Shown: in pieces, positions 17,646-26,606 of the stretch | Layout of the letters: every line of letters starts with the position of its first letter | Numbering within the stretch: position 1 is the first letter of the stretch | Origin: Dactylosporangium vinaceum | Lineage (GTDB): Bacteria; Actinomycetota; Actinomycetes; Mycobacteriales; Micromonosporaceae | Direction of reading: 5' to 3' | Assembly: GCF_019904175.1 (NCBI RefSeq) | Contig: NZ_CP061913.1 | Span: forward strand, 6,820,001 to 6,884,000 | Length of the DNA: 64,000 nt | Notes under the pieces: generated by a model | The model's database searches: none | What the model was told of the DNA's origin: nothing | What the model saw: the letters and a program-made list of their open reading frames with translations, nothing else | Translations under genes and position numbers: made by a program

Positions 17646-19154
17646 TCAGCCGCCCAGCCAGCCGACGATCCGCTCCCGCACCTGCGGATGCCCGAAGAAC
17701 CCGGTGTGCGCGGTGAACGGCGGCCCGCCCACGACATGGAACGGCTCGTCCACGATGTACCGGCCGGCCCGGTACACCCCCTCGGTCGGCACCACGAGGT
17801 CGTTGGGCGCGGCGAAGAGCAGGTCGACCAGGCCGTCGAGGGCGCGCAGGGGCAGCGCCGCGCCGTCGCCGGGCTCGAAGTCGGTGGTCGCCGCGAACAC
17901 CCGCGTCGACCCGGGGCGCGGGCCGGCGTTGAGGGCGGTGAGCCAGTCGCCGTCCGGGCTCATCGCGGCGATGCCCGGCAGGCCCTGGTGCGCACCGGTG
18001 GCGAGGTCCTTCACGATCTCCAGCACCACGTCGACGACGGTCCCGGTGGCGTCGTCGAGGAACAGGGTGGCCAGGTTCGTCACGACGTCGAGCAGCGCGC
18101 GCAGCTTGTCGGTGCGGGCCAGCACCGTGCCGGCGTTGGGCACGGCCACGTGCACGAGCCGCTCGACGACCGGCACCGGCCGCCCGGCCGTCGCCGCGAC
18201 GCCGGGGTCGCTCAGGACCCGCGACACGAGCCCGCCGCGGGAGTGGGCCACCACGTCGAGGCGCACCGGCCGGTCCGCGGGCAGCCGCCGTAGCAGCCAG
18301 GCGACGTTGTCGACCGGCCGCTCGTGCAGCGTCGGATGGTCGAAGACCAGGATCCGGCCCTGGTACCGCTTCAGCAGCCTCCCCATCGCGTCGGCATCGG
18401 CGGCCAGGCCGGCGAACCCGGAGTGCCCGACGCTGAAGGTCCCGTGCACCAGCAGCAGCACCGGGTCGTCGGCCCCGCGGAACCAGTCCGCGTCCACCAT
18501 GGACAGTCCGGACCGGGCGGTCGGGTCGAAGTACCCGGCGCCGGCGTCCCACAGGCCGTAGGGCCGGTTGCGCTCCTCCCAGCGCCGGGCGAGCGAGGCC
18601 GCGACCCGCCCGGCCGCCCACTCGATCGGAAACCGCAGCAGGTGCAGGATCTTCCGGCGGCCGAAGTCGAGCAGCCCGCGCTGGGTCGCCGGCCCGGTCT
18701 GCAGCTCGTACTGCTCGACCGGCACCGCGAACGTCTGCCCGTCCCCGGGCCCGCGCTGCGCCGGTCCGGCCGCGCCGTCCGGCTCGGCGATGTGCCACCG
18801 CAGGACCCCGGCGCCGTCGACCTCGAGCAGCACCTGGCCCTCGTCCGGGCGGTCCGGGAACGGCACGGTGACGTCGAGCCGGGCCGGCTGGGCCTCGGCC
18901 CGCACGCCGATGGCCGGCGCGGCCGTGGACTGCAGGTCCTCGAACGTCAGGGTCAGGTCGAGGCGCAGCCCGGTGCGTTCGAGCGCGGCGTCGAGCCGGG
19001 CCGCGTCGTCCGCGTCCAGGCCGACCGGCAGGCCGCCGCCGCGGACCCCGCCCGGCCCGGCCTCCTGGGGGTCCGACACGGTGCCGGAGGTCTCGTGGGC
19101 GGCGATGGTGACGCCGGGCAGCAGCACCACCTCACCGGGCGCGAACGACCTCAT
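17646..19154 (-). CDS. Alpha/beta hydrolase (lipase/esterase-like) of the CHAT operon
   Basis: A 502-residue protein, second in the CHAT operon. The first about 230 residues are a beta-rich and linker region without a clear family. The hydrolase core begins with VLLLVHGTFS (about 232). The nucleophile elbow is VVAHSRGGLV (Ser at about 304), the acid region is AAPNDLVVPTEG (about 443), and the His is in HTGFFGHPQVRERI near the end. The order fits a Ser-Asp-His triad. No signal peptide is visible, so it acts inside the cell. Its ATG overlaps the stop of the preceding CHAT gene (ATGA, 19151-19154). Proteases of the CHAT group and alpha/beta hydrolases are known together in bacterial conflict operons, which makes an effector role plausible. 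Confidence 0.83.
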   Translation of the reverse strand: MRSFAPGEVVLLPGVTIAAHETSGTVSDPQEAGPGGVRGGGLPVGLDADDAARLDAALERTGLRLDLTLTFEDLQSTAAPAIGVRAEAQPARLDVTVPFPDRPDEGQVLLEVDGAGVLRWHIAEPDGAAGPAQRGPGDGQTFAVPVEQYELQTGPATQRGLLDFGRRKILHLLRFPIEWAAGRVAASLARRWEERNRPYGLWDAGAGYFDPTARSGLSMVDADWFRGADDPVLLLVHGTFSVGHSGFAGLAADADAMGRLLKRYQGRILVFDHPTLHERPVDNVAWLLRRLPADRPVRLDVVAHSRGGLVSRVLSDPGVAATAGRPVPVVERLVHVAVPNAGTVLARTDKLRALLDVVTNLATLFLDDATGTVVDVVLEIVKDLATGAHQGLPGIAAMSPDGDWLTALNAGPRPGSTRVFAATTDFEPGDGAALPLRALDGLVDLLFAAPNDLVVPTEGVYRAGRYIVDEPFHVVGGPPFTAHTGFFGHPQVRERIVGWLGG

Positions 19155-21340
19155 TGCCGATCCTCCATGGGGTTGACGGGCCCGCGCCAGGTGACACGCA
19201 GCCGCGGATGGCCGAAGAACAGGTACGCGAGGCGCGACGGGTGCCGCCCGGCGGCGGCCCGCTGGCCGCGCAGGTAGGCGGCCGGAGACTGCCCGGCGAA
19301 CACCGCTTGATAGAAGCCGGTCCCGATGTCGTACGCGACGTCGTCATCGACCTTCCACAGCGGCGCGAGCACCGCCCCGACCCCCAGGCCGGTGAACGCG
19401 GCCGCCATCCCGGCCGACCGGCCCAGCGAGTCGTTGGCCTGCCCGAGCTGGCAGGCGTTGAGGAACACCAGCCGGCCCCCGAACCGCTCGACCCCACCGA
19501 CCTCGCTGGAGGTCAGGTAGCCGTCGGTGAGCAGCAGCCCGTCGCTGATCCCGAACGCGTCGAACCGGCCGTGGATCGCGAAGTGCACGATGTCGTACGC
19601 CGGATCGGCGTCCAGCAGGGCGGCCACCGCCTGTTTCGTGGCGTCCACCGGGGTGCAGGTGTAGGCCCGCCGCAGCTGCTCGGCCTCGGCCCGGGCCTTC
19701 GGGAGGTCCTCGCGGGTGTAGGTGCCGCAGACGGCGGCCATGGTCGCCGCCTCGATCCGGGCCGGCGGCACCTTCACCTGGTCGCGGCCGACACCCGTGA
19801 GCCACCGGCCGATCCGGGCGTAGCCGCCGAGGACGTCCTGGCCGGGCTCGCGCAGGTCGCGGGGCACCTGGGCGAGCTCCCACGGCACATACGGGTCGAC
19901 CGTCGCCAGCATCACCGCCGCCCCGGCGCCGACCGCGCGCAGCGCGCCCCAGACCGGCTCGGGGATCGCCTCGGCGACGGTCCGGCCCAGGTCCCGCAGC
20001 AGCGCGTCCGGGTCGGCCTGCCGCCGGTCGATGTTGCGGTAGGCGTTGGCGGTGAACTCGCCGAGCTTCTGCCCGACGGTGCCGAGGACCGGTTGGCGCA
20101 GCGTCACGCCGGGCCGGGGTGACAGGACCGTCCAGGCGAGCTGGTCGGGCCGGTTGGCCTCGCCGACCACCAGGTAGAGGTCGGCGGCGTCGGCCGAGTC
20201 GGCGTCGAGCGTCCACGCGGTGGTCGCGCTCGCCGGCGCCACGGCCGCGCGCAGCCCGTGCGGCTCGGCCGGCGCCGGTGTGCCGGCCGGCCGGACCTCG
20301 ACGCTGCGCCAGGCGACGCCGAGCAGCTGGCCGCCGATGTGGAAGCTCGCCTGGATCTGCCGGCTCGCGTTGTAGGCGGGGTCGTCGACGGCCATGATCC
20401 GCACCGCCTCGACGGGCAGCGGATCGTCCTCGACGACGTGCAGGGTCACGGTCTCGCGCACGGTGCCGAGCATCCGGAACCCGTTGAGACTCAGGCTCAC
20501 GGTGACGTCGACGTCACCGGGCGGCAGCGTCAGCGGCCCGGGCGCGACGGTGCCACCGGCGGAGGTGTCGGCCGCGGACAGCCCGACCTCGAGGAAGAAC
20601 GGCACGGCCGCCTCGACCTGGGCCGGCGCGCCGAGCAGCGGGTGGGCGATCCGCGGCGCCCGCGGCCGGTCGTCCCCGGCGGCCGGCAGCACCTCCCCGT
20701 CGGCCTGCGGGTCGAAGATGGCGGGGCCCCACTCCCAGGCGCGGCTCGCGCCGCGGGCCTCGGCGCGCACGACGGCGAGATGGCGGAAGTCCGGGCCGAG
20801 CCGCACCGCGACGTCGGTGTCGACCCGGCCGACGTGCGGGGCGACCCGGGCCAGTGCCGGCAGCATCCGGGGCAGCTCCGTGCGGTCCATGGTGAGCAGC
20901 ACCTCGTCGGCGGCGACGAACGACAGCGCGGCGCCGGCGGCCCGCGGCTCCGCGTCGATGTCGATCGCCGGCATCCCGGCGAGGCCCCCGGTGACCTCGG
21001 CCACCGCGGCGATGCGCCGGACCGCGAGGTGCAGCGCGGCGTCGGGCCGGGCCCGGTCGAGCAGCCGCTCCAGGAGCCGGTCGAGCAGCCGGCGCAGCGC
21101 CGCGTCGTCGAGGCCGCGCAGCGGCGTCAGGTCATCGGGGAACGCGGGGTCGTCGAGCCGCTCGACGATCCGGCGGGCGAGGTCGCGGCCCCGGGCCGCC
21201 TCGGCCGGGTCAGACACCCGGCCCGCCCCGCCCTCGGCCGGCAGATCGCGCAGCACGGCGGCGGCCGCCTCCCGGACCCGCACGTCGAGCAGGCCGGACC
21301 CGGCCAGGAAGGACAGCACGTCCCTGGGCGATTCGCTCAT
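19151..21340 (-). CDS. CHAT-domain protease, first gene of the operon
   Basis: A 729-residue protein. The ATG at 21340 follows AAGGGAGCAG. Residues 1-130 are helical (R/D/L-rich). Residues about 130-450 are beta-rich with no recognised family. Residues about 480-729 form a CHAT domain. It contains VPWELAQVP, the catalytic His in IVHFAIHGRFD (about 589), the catalytic Cys in LVFLNACQLGQ (about 629), and the closing LFFGHPRLRV. Both catalytic residues are present. It leads four coupled genes and shares the CHAT fold with the third gene and, in degraded form, the fourth. A divergent promoter region of about 220 bp separates it from the lectin gene. Confidence 0.86.
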   Translation of the reverse strand: MSESPRDVLSFLAGSGLLDVRVREAAAAVLRDLPAEGGAGRVSDPAEAARGRDLARRIVERLDDPAFPDDLTPLRGLDDAALRRLLDRLLERLLDRARPDAALHLAVRRIAAVAEVTGGLAGMPAIDIDAEPRAAGAALSFVAADEVLLTMDRTELPRMLPALARVAPHVGRVDTDVAVRLGPDFRHLAVVRAEARGASRAWEWGPAIFDPQADGEVLPAAGDDRPRAPRIAHPLLGAPAQVEAAVPFFLEVGLSAADTSAGGTVAPGPLTLPPGDVDVTVSLSLNGFRMLGTVRETVTLHVVEDDPLPVEAVRIMAVDDPAYNASRQIQASFHIGGQLLGVAWRSVEVRPAGTPAPAEPHGLRAAVAPASATTAWTLDADSADAADLYLVVGEANRPDQLAWTVLSPRPGVTLRQPVLGTVGQKLGEFTANAYRNIDRRQADPDALLRDLGRTVAEAIPEPVWGALRAVGAGAAVMLATVDPYVPWELAQVPRDLREPGQDVLGGYARIGRWLTGVGRDQVKVPPARIEAATMAAVCGTYTREDLPKARAEAEQLRRAYTCTPVDATKQAVAALLDADPAYDIVHFAIHGRFDAFGISDGLLLTDGYLTSSEVGGVERFGGRLVFLNACQLGQANDSLGRSAGMAAAFTGLGVGAVLAPLWKVDDDVAYDIGTGFYQAVFAGQSPAAYLRGQRAAAGRHPSRLAYLFFGHPRLRVTWRGPVNPMEDRQ

Positions 21341-21511
21341 CTGCTCCCTTCCGGCCACGAACCGGATGACCGGCCGTCGGCTCGACCGTACCGTCGGTGA
21401 CGCCATGACCGTTATCGACCGAACCGGTGGCCCGCCCGATCGCGCGGCGGACCTGCTCCGGGCCGCCGCCCGGATGCGCCATCCGTTACGGTTCTCGATC
21501 GGTGACCCGAT

Positions 21512-21539
21512 TCGGGGCGGCTCACCGGGGCCGCCCCGA
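21512..21539 (+). promoter_or_regulatory. Hairpin in the leader of the lectin gene
   Basis: A perfect 10-bp stem (21512-21521 with 21530-21539) with an 8-base loop lies 22 bp before the ATG at 21562. It is rich in G-C pairs. It could attenuate transcription, or terminate transcription entering from upstream. Confidence 0.4.
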
Positions 21540-21561
21540 CATGGATTGTGAGGCTGGCGGC

Positions 21562-23067
21562 ATGGGGGCGAACGGCAACGAGTGGTCGCCGTGGGCGATT
21601 CCGCCGGGAGACGTCGCCGGGGGTGACGCCCCGGTCGCCGAGCCGGCCCCGGTCAACCCGGCCGACGCGCCCACCGCCCAGCACCCGGTCGTGCCGGTCG
21701 CCCCACCGATCGCACTGCCACCGGCCGCGCCACCACCGGTCCCGCTGGCACCGGCCGCGCCACCGGCCTACGGTCCGCCGCCGCCGGTCGCTGCGCCGCC
21801 GCCGGTGTTCGGGCCGCCGGGGGCTCCGGTCGCGGGCGGGCGCCGGCGGACCGGGCTGGTGCTGGCGGCGGCGGGGGCCGCCGTCGCTGTGGTGGCCGGT
21901 GTGGTGGCGGTCGTGGTGCTGCGCGGCTCGGATGACGGCACGCCGTCGTCGGCCGCCGTGCAGGGGCCGCAGTCGTCGGCCGGGGCCGAGCAGAGCGGTG
22001 CCGGGTCGCCGGCTGCGGGCGGCAACCGGGACATCGCGTCGCCGCTGCCGAGTGCTTCGACGCCGCCCGCCCAGCTCGAGCCCGGATTCGCGCTCACCGC
22101 GGGGCAGGCGCTGCGGTCGGCGAACGGGAAGTACACCCTCACGCAGCAGCCGGACGGCAACCTCGTCCTGGCCGACGAGGCGAAGCGCGTGCAGTGGTCC
22201 TCGCAGACCTCGGCGAACCCGGGCGCGACGGCCAGCCTCGACCGCACCGGGGACTTCGTCGTCTACGCCAAGAGCGGCACCGTGCTGTGGCGCAGCTCCG
22301 TCAACGGCCAGGGCGCGCTGCTCCAGGTCCGCGACGACGGCACCGCCACGATGACGCGGGCCGACCGGCAGGAGGTCTGGTCGAGCAGAAACGAGCGGAC
22401 GCGGCTGTACCCCGGGCAGGCCCTCAACGCCGGCCAGCAGCGCCGATCGTCCGACGGCCGGTTCTCCCTGGCCCAGAACGCGGACGGCAACCTGGTCGTG
22501 ACCGACGCCGGCAAGAAGGTCGTCTGGAATGCGCAGACCAGCGGCCACCAGGGCGCCTACACGCTGATGCAGTCCGACGGCAACCTGGTGGTGTACGGCG
22601 CCGACAAGCAGCCGCTGTGGTCCTCCGGCACGTTCGGCAGCAGCGGGGCCGCGGCTGTGCTCAACACCGACGGGAACCTCGCGCTCACCGTCGGCGGCAA
22701 AGTCGTCTGGGGCACCGCGACCGACGGCACCACCAAACTGACAGCCGGCCAGCGCCTCCTGGCCGGCCAGTCCCGCGCGGCGCCGAACGGCCAGTTCACG
22801 CTCCTCATGCAGCCCGACGGCAACCTGGTCCTGCAGAACGCGGCCAAGGCCGTCCTCTGGCGCAGCAACACCGGCGGCCACCCCGGCGCCTCACTGCGGA
22901 TGCAGGCCGACGGCAACCTGGTCGTCTACGAGGGCGGTACCGGCTCCACCACAGCGCTCTGGAGCACGAAGACCACCGGCCGGGCCGCCACCTACCTGCA
23001 GGTCCTGGACAACGGCACGGTCACCCTCAACACCGCGGCCGGCCAGGCGGTCTGGAAGGCCCCCTGA
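21562..23067 (+). CDS. Membrane-anchored protein with B-type (mannose-binding) lectin repeats
   Basis: A 501-residue protein. Residues 1-93 are a cytoplasmic Pro/Ala-rich tail. A positive GGRRRTG patch precedes a single membrane helix at about 97-118, with a Ser/Gly-rich stalk to about 165. The outer part holds three bulb-type lectin domains, each with D-G-N-L-V repeats (QQPDGNLVL, QSDGNLVVY, QPDGNLVLQ, QADGNLVVY). In the family the Q-x-D-x-N-x-V-x-Y motif binds mannose. Several copies here keep only part of it, so some sites may not bind sugar. The ATG at 21562 is chosen because GAGGCTGGCGG precedes it. It is divergent from the CHAT operon, which may or may not be functionally meaningful. 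Confidence 0.85.
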   Translation: MGANGNEWSPWAIPPGDVAGGDAPVAEPAPVNPADAPTAQHPVVPVAPPIALPPAAPPPVPLAPAAPPAYGPPPPVAAPPPVFGPPGAPVAGGRRRTGLVLAAAGAAVAVVAGVVAVVVLRGSDDGTPSSAAVQGPQSSAGAEQSGAGSPAAGGNRDIASPLPSASTPPAQLEPGFALTAGQALRSANGKYTLTQQPDGNLVLADEAKRVQWSSQTSANPGATASLDRTGDFVVYAKSGTVLWRSSVNGQGALLQVRDDGTATMTRADRQEVWSSRNERTRLYPGQALNAGQQRRSSDGRFSLAQNADGNLVVTDAGKKVVWNAQTSGHQGAYTLMQSDGNLVVYGADKQPLWSSGTFGSSGAAAVLNTDGNLALTVGGKVVWGTATDGTTKLTAGQRLLAGQSRAAPNGQFTLLMQPDGNLVLQNAAKAVLWRSNTGGHPGASLRMQADGNLVVYEGGTGSTTALWSTKTTGRAATYLQVLDNGTVTLNTAAGQAVWKAP

Positions 23068-23142
23068 CGCATGTCGTCCGGGCCCGGGCAGCCGCGTGCG
23101 GCGGCGGCCCGGCCGGGCCCCCATCGCGGCGCCGACTGACAA

Positions 23143-23176
23143 CGGCCCCGGTCCGACAGCTGTCGGACCGGGGCCG
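23143..23176. terminator. Perfect 34-bp palindrome, bidirectional terminator
   Basis: Two 17-bp arms meet without a loop (23143-23159 and 23160-23176). They lie between the converging lectin gene and an ESX-associated gene. There is no T tract, as is common for actinobacterial terminators. Confidence 0.75.
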
Positions 23177-23201
23177 GCGTGCGTGGCGCGGGGCCGGGGG
23201 C

Positions 23202-24485
23202 TCAGTAGACGGTCGGGTCCTCGTCGTAGCCGGGCTGCCGCTGCTGCGGCGGGCGGGCGTGACGCGGCGCCGGGGGCTCGGGCGCCGGGTCGGCGCCGCC
23301 CAGGACCGCGGGAGCGTTGGGCAGGTCGTCGCCCCACACCATCTCGTCCTCGGTCAGCCAGGTGCGGTGCTCCTCGTCCTCGTCCTCGAGGCCGCGGCGG
23401 GCCGCGGCGGCGCCGCCCGGGCCGCCCCGGGCCCCCCGGTTGATGCCCAGGCTGCCCTCCTCGGCCATGCCGGACGGGACACCGGAGAACGGGTTGCCGG
23501 GGCGGCCGATGCCGCCGGCCGCCTCCGCGTTGGCCAGGTTGGCACCGGCGCCGGCGCCGGCGCCGAAGGGGAGTTTGCTCGCGCCGTAGGCGCCGAGGCC
23601 GATGGCGGCGGCCGCGCCGAGGCCGGCCGCGGTCATGCCGCCCGGGCCGCCGAGCAGCGAGCCGCCGGTGCCGGACAGGCCGCTGCCGTAGACGAGGGAG
23701 TCGGCGTCGGCGTCGGGGTCGGGGATCGCGCCGGTCGTGTCGTCGGCGCCGGAGAGGCTGGTGACCGTGCTGGTCTCGGTCGGGTCGACGACCGGGGCGG
23801 CGGTGAAGGTGGCGGCGTTGGTGCCGGCCGGGCCGGCGTGCACCGCCTTGGTGCCGGGGCCGGTCGTGGTGTCGGTCAGCACGTTCGTCGTGTCGACCGG
23901 CACGCCCTCCTCGGGGCCGGTCACCTCGTCCGGCATGCGGTCGGTGGTGTAGTAGCCGACGGCCAGGTCGGTGACGATCTGCACCATCCGGTCGTGGGCC
24001 TTCTTCTTCTCTTCCTCGTCCTCGTCGTGACCCATCCAGCCGCCGATGACGCCGCCGGCCACCATCCCGGGCGGGCCGAGCGGGGAGCCGATGGCGGCGC
24101 CGATGGCCGCGTCCTTGATGGTCTTGTCGTGGTCGTCGGTCTTCGCCGGGTTGTCCTTCTCCGCCTGCGTGCGGGCCTCTTTCAGCAGCGGCACCCAGTT
24201 GGTCAGGGTGGTCTGCACCGAGTCCATGTCGGCGTGCAGGCTGGAGGCGAAGTCCGCGATGAGACCGAGGCGGCGCTGATACTCGATGCCGGCGTCGCTC
24301 GCCCAGCTCTTGTGCAGGCCGGCCAGGTCGGCGTGCAGCGTGTCGCGCAGCGTGCCGAGCGTGTTGCGCAACGAGGTGATCTTCGCGGCGACCGCGGCGA
24401 CCTGTTCGGGGTCGCTGGCCATGATCTGCTGGTACAGCTGCTCGTGGCTCACGCCCGCGTACTTGGCGTGGAAGTCTTCGGTCAC
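23202..24485 (-). CDS. ESX-associated long substrate-like protein with C-terminal TWLTEDE motif
   Basis: A 427-residue protein. Residues about 1-110 are helical with a WXG100-like hairpin (LHKSWASDAGIEYQRRL, W at about 60). A Gly/Ala hydrophobic stretch (about 130-150) and an acidic/Lys patch follow. The middle is Thr/Asp/Gly-rich and disordered. The C-terminus has RTWLTEDEMVWGDDLPNAP, closely matching the end of the protein encoded at 48908-50137. The gene overlaps the preceding small helical gene as ATGA. A small helical partner followed by a long partner resembles the PE-PPE or EspC-type pairing of ESX substrates. I infer that it is secreted or displayed through the ESX system encoded alongside. 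Confidence 0.72.
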   Translation of the reverse strand: MTEDFHAKYAGVSHEQLYQQIMASDPEQVAAVAAKITSLRNTLGTLRDTLHADLAGLHKSWASDAGIEYQRRLGLIADFASSLHADMDSVQTTLTNWVPLLKEARTQAEKDNPAKTDDHDKTIKDAAIGAAIGSPLGPPGMVAGGVIGGWMGHDEDEEEKKKAHDRMVQIVTDLAVGYYTTDRMPDEVTGPEEGVPVDTTNVLTDTTTGPGTKAVHAGPAGTNAATFTAAPVVDPTETSTVTSLSGADDTTGAIPDPDADADSLVYGSGLSGTGGSLLGGPGGMTAAGLGAAAAIGLGAYGASKLPFGAGAGAGANLANAEAAGGIGRPGNPFSGVPSGMAEEGSLGINRGARGGPGGAAAARRGLEDEDEEHRTWLTEDEMVWGDDLPNAPAVLGGADPAPEPPAPRHARPPQQRQPGYDEDPTVY

Positions 24486-24859
24486 GGCTGCTCCCCGAGG
24501 GCCGTGGGCACGGTGGAGAGGGCGCCCTTGATCTCGTTGGCCTGAGCCGCGTTCAGCGACTCGGTGGTGTGGTAGTTGGCCGCGATCGTGGTCGTCGCCT
24601 TCTGGGCGGCGGTGATCGCGTTGTGCAGCTGCTGGACGCGCTGCTCGAACTGGTGGTACAGCGCCGTGTAGGCCTGCTCGGCCTTGACCGCGTCGTCGAA
24701 CGTCCCGAGCTGGGGCACCTTGACGATGCCGCCCGAGGTGAGCGTCGCGTCGTGCTGCAGACTCGTCAGCACCGTCCGGGCCTCACTCAACCGCCCGGCG
24801 AGCCGGGTGTTGAACTCGCCCAACGAGATCATGTTGATCGATGAGCCTTCGCCTGGCAT
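24482..24859 (-). CDS. Small helical ESX substrate-like protein (EspC/WXG100-like) with YxxxE signal
   Basis: A 125-residue all-helical protein. The C-terminal part ANYHTTES places Tyr96 and Glu100 as the Y-x-x-x-D/E type VII secretion signal, directly after a long helix. It has no W-x-G turn, so it resembles EspC/PE-like partners more than classic EsxA. Its stop overlaps the start of the long partner. A TATGAT -10 box lies 33 bp upstream. It is paralogous in position and shape to the gene at 50137-50571. Confidence 0.75.
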   Translation of the reverse strand: MPGEGSSINMISLGEFNTRLAGRLSEARTVLTSLQHDATLTSGGIVKVPQLGTFDDAVKAEQAYTALYHQFEQRVQQLHNAITAAQKATTTIAANYHTTESLNAAQANEIKGALSTVPTALGEQP

Positions 24860-24891
24860 GACCGTCCCACCCCCGTAGCCGTCGGTCGCAC

Positions 24892-24897
24892 ATCATA
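24892..24897 (-). promoter_or_regulatory. TATGAT -10 box upstream of the small ESX substrate gene
   Basis: TATGAT on the minus strand matches the -10 consensus at five of six bases in an otherwise GC-rich spacer between eccB and the substrate pair. No convincing -35 box is seen at 16-19 bp, so strength is uncertain. Confidence 0.4.
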
Positions 24898-24978
24898 AAC
24901 ACACTCGTACGCTGCCCAGAGTAATCGATGCGCGCCCATCCGCGCCGCCCCGTTCCCGGCCGCCGCGGGGCCCGCCGG

Positions 24979-26469
24979 TCAGCCCGACGAACGCACCGAC
25001 GGGGTGGCCGCCACGTTGCCCGCGGGCAGGAAGCTCAGCGCGGCCGCCGGGTCGAGCGTCGGCCCGGTCGGCACCAGCGCGAGCAGGTCACGGTCGATCG
25101 GCACCGGCTTCACCTCACCGAACCCGAGCGACGCCTGCGCACCCCCGCCGGACGAGCCGGCACCGCCGTCGCCGGACTTCGGCCCGGCCGCCAGCGGATA
25201 CTTGATGCCCTGGTCGGTGATCAGGTACACCGTGGTCACGGCGTCCGAGCCGGGGACCGGCAGCAGCCGGACCAGCGCGCCGTGCCCGCCCGCGATCACC
25301 ACCCGGTCGGCGCTCAGCACGCCGTCGATCCCGTTCCGGGGCGCGCTGACGTCGCCGTTGGTGATCTGGGCGAGGGCGCCGGGGATCTGGCCGTGCAGGT
25401 CGACCGTCAGGGTCTGCGCGGCCGGGTCGGACTGGCCGGCGGCGAACTTCGCGCAGACGGTGGTGCCGGCCGGCACCTGGCGCATCGTCCACAGCGTGCG
25501 CGGCATGCCCGGCGGGTCGAAGTCGACGTTGGCGAGCGCGGCGCCGGCCACGGCCGGGGCGAGCTCGGTCGGGCGGGCGGCGCCGCCGGCCACCAGCAGG
25601 TCGGCCGTCACCTCACCGATCGTGGCCAGGCCCTGCGCGAGCATGACGTAGTAGACGTTGTTGCTGCGGTACAGCGTGCCGACGGGTACCGATGCGCCGC
25701 TGATCTTCTTCTGACTGGCCCCGCCCTTGCCGGGGATCACCGGCACGGCCAGATCGGGGCCGGCGGGCAGCGCGTTGACGAACGCGTCGTCCACGACCAC
25801 CGGCCGGACCGCGGAGAGGTTGAGCGCCGCGCGGACCGGGCCGCTCGACTGCCCGGCCGGCACCTTCAGCCGCACCCCGTGCAGCAGCACGAACGTGGCG
25901 CCGTCGGTGCCGAGCTGCATCAGCATGCCCTCGTCGCCGAGCCCGGCGCCGTCCGGGACGGCGCTGCCGATCAGCAGCGACGTGGTGAGCGTCGCGGTCG
26001 AGGCCGAGCGTGGCCCTTCGCACACCTGCCACGGCAGCCCCAGCAGCGACTTGGCGTCGGGCAGCGAGTCGGGCGCGCCGGCGATGCCGACCGGGACCCC
26101 GCGCGGGATGTCGCGCAGCTTCTTGCTGGAGACCGTGGAGACGCTCGGGGTCGCGCTGCCCATGATGAGCCGGGCCGAGGCGTAGTTGAGCACCGGGTAC
26201 AGCCGGCCCTGCAGGTAGACGAACCGGGCCCCGGACTCCTCCTCGATGACTATCGAGTTCTCCTCGACCGAGCCGCCGCCGGGGTTGATCTGCCCGTAGA
26301 TGCCGAACGCCGCGAAGACGATGGTGGCGAGCATGACGCTGCCGAAGATGGCCAGACCGAGCCGGCGCATGGGCAGATCGGTCGTCTCCGGCTCGCCGGA
26401 AAGCAGGGCCGACACGATTCGCCGCGTGACGAAACGGTGCGCCCGGACCTGCTCACTGCGAGTACGCAT
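24979..26469 (-). CDS. eccB: Type VII secretion protein EccB
   Basis: A 496-residue membrane component of the ESX secretion machine. The N-terminal cytoplasmic part (RTRSEQVRAHRFVTRRIVSALL) is characteristic of EccB. One membrane helix follows at about 37-59 (LGLAIFGSVMLATIVFAAFGI), then a large extracytoplasmic domain with family repeats such as LGLPWQVCEGP and DQGIKYPLA. Its length matches EccB proteins (about 480-510). It is divergent from eccE with a 137-bp spacer. Cysteines in the exported part could form disulphides. Confidence 0.93.
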   Translation of the reverse strand: MRTRSEQVRAHRFVTRRIVSALLSGEPETTDLPMRRLGLAIFGSVMLATIVFAAFGIYGQINPGGGSVEENSIVIEEESGARFVYLQGRLYPVLNYASARLIMGSATPSVSTVSSKKLRDIPRGVPVGIAGAPDSLPDAKSLLGLPWQVCEGPRSASTATLTTSLLIGSAVPDGAGLGDEGMLMQLGTDGATFVLLHGVRLKVPAGQSSGPVRAALNLSAVRPVVVDDAFVNALPAGPDLAVPVIPGKGGASQKKISGASVPVGTLYRSNNVYYVMLAQGLATIGEVTADLLVAGGAARPTELAPAVAGAALANVDFDPPGMPRTLWTMRQVPAGTTVCAKFAAGQSDPAAQTLTVDLHGQIPGALAQITNGDVSAPRNGIDGVLSADRVVIAGGHGALVRLLPVPGSDAVTTVYLITDQGIKYPLAAGPKSGDGGAGSSGGGAQASLGFGEVKPVPIDRDLLALVPTGPTLDPAAALSFLPAGNVAATPSVRSSG

Positions 26470-26606
26470 GCAGCCTCTTCCTCACTTGCCTCGCGCTGGG
26501 CTGGCGCCGCAGATCGGCACGGTCCCCTTAGGATAGGTGCCGGACGATAGGGTGCGGGGACCCGGATCGCCACTGCGGCCGGGCGGTGTGACGCGAAAGG
26601 CAGCGG

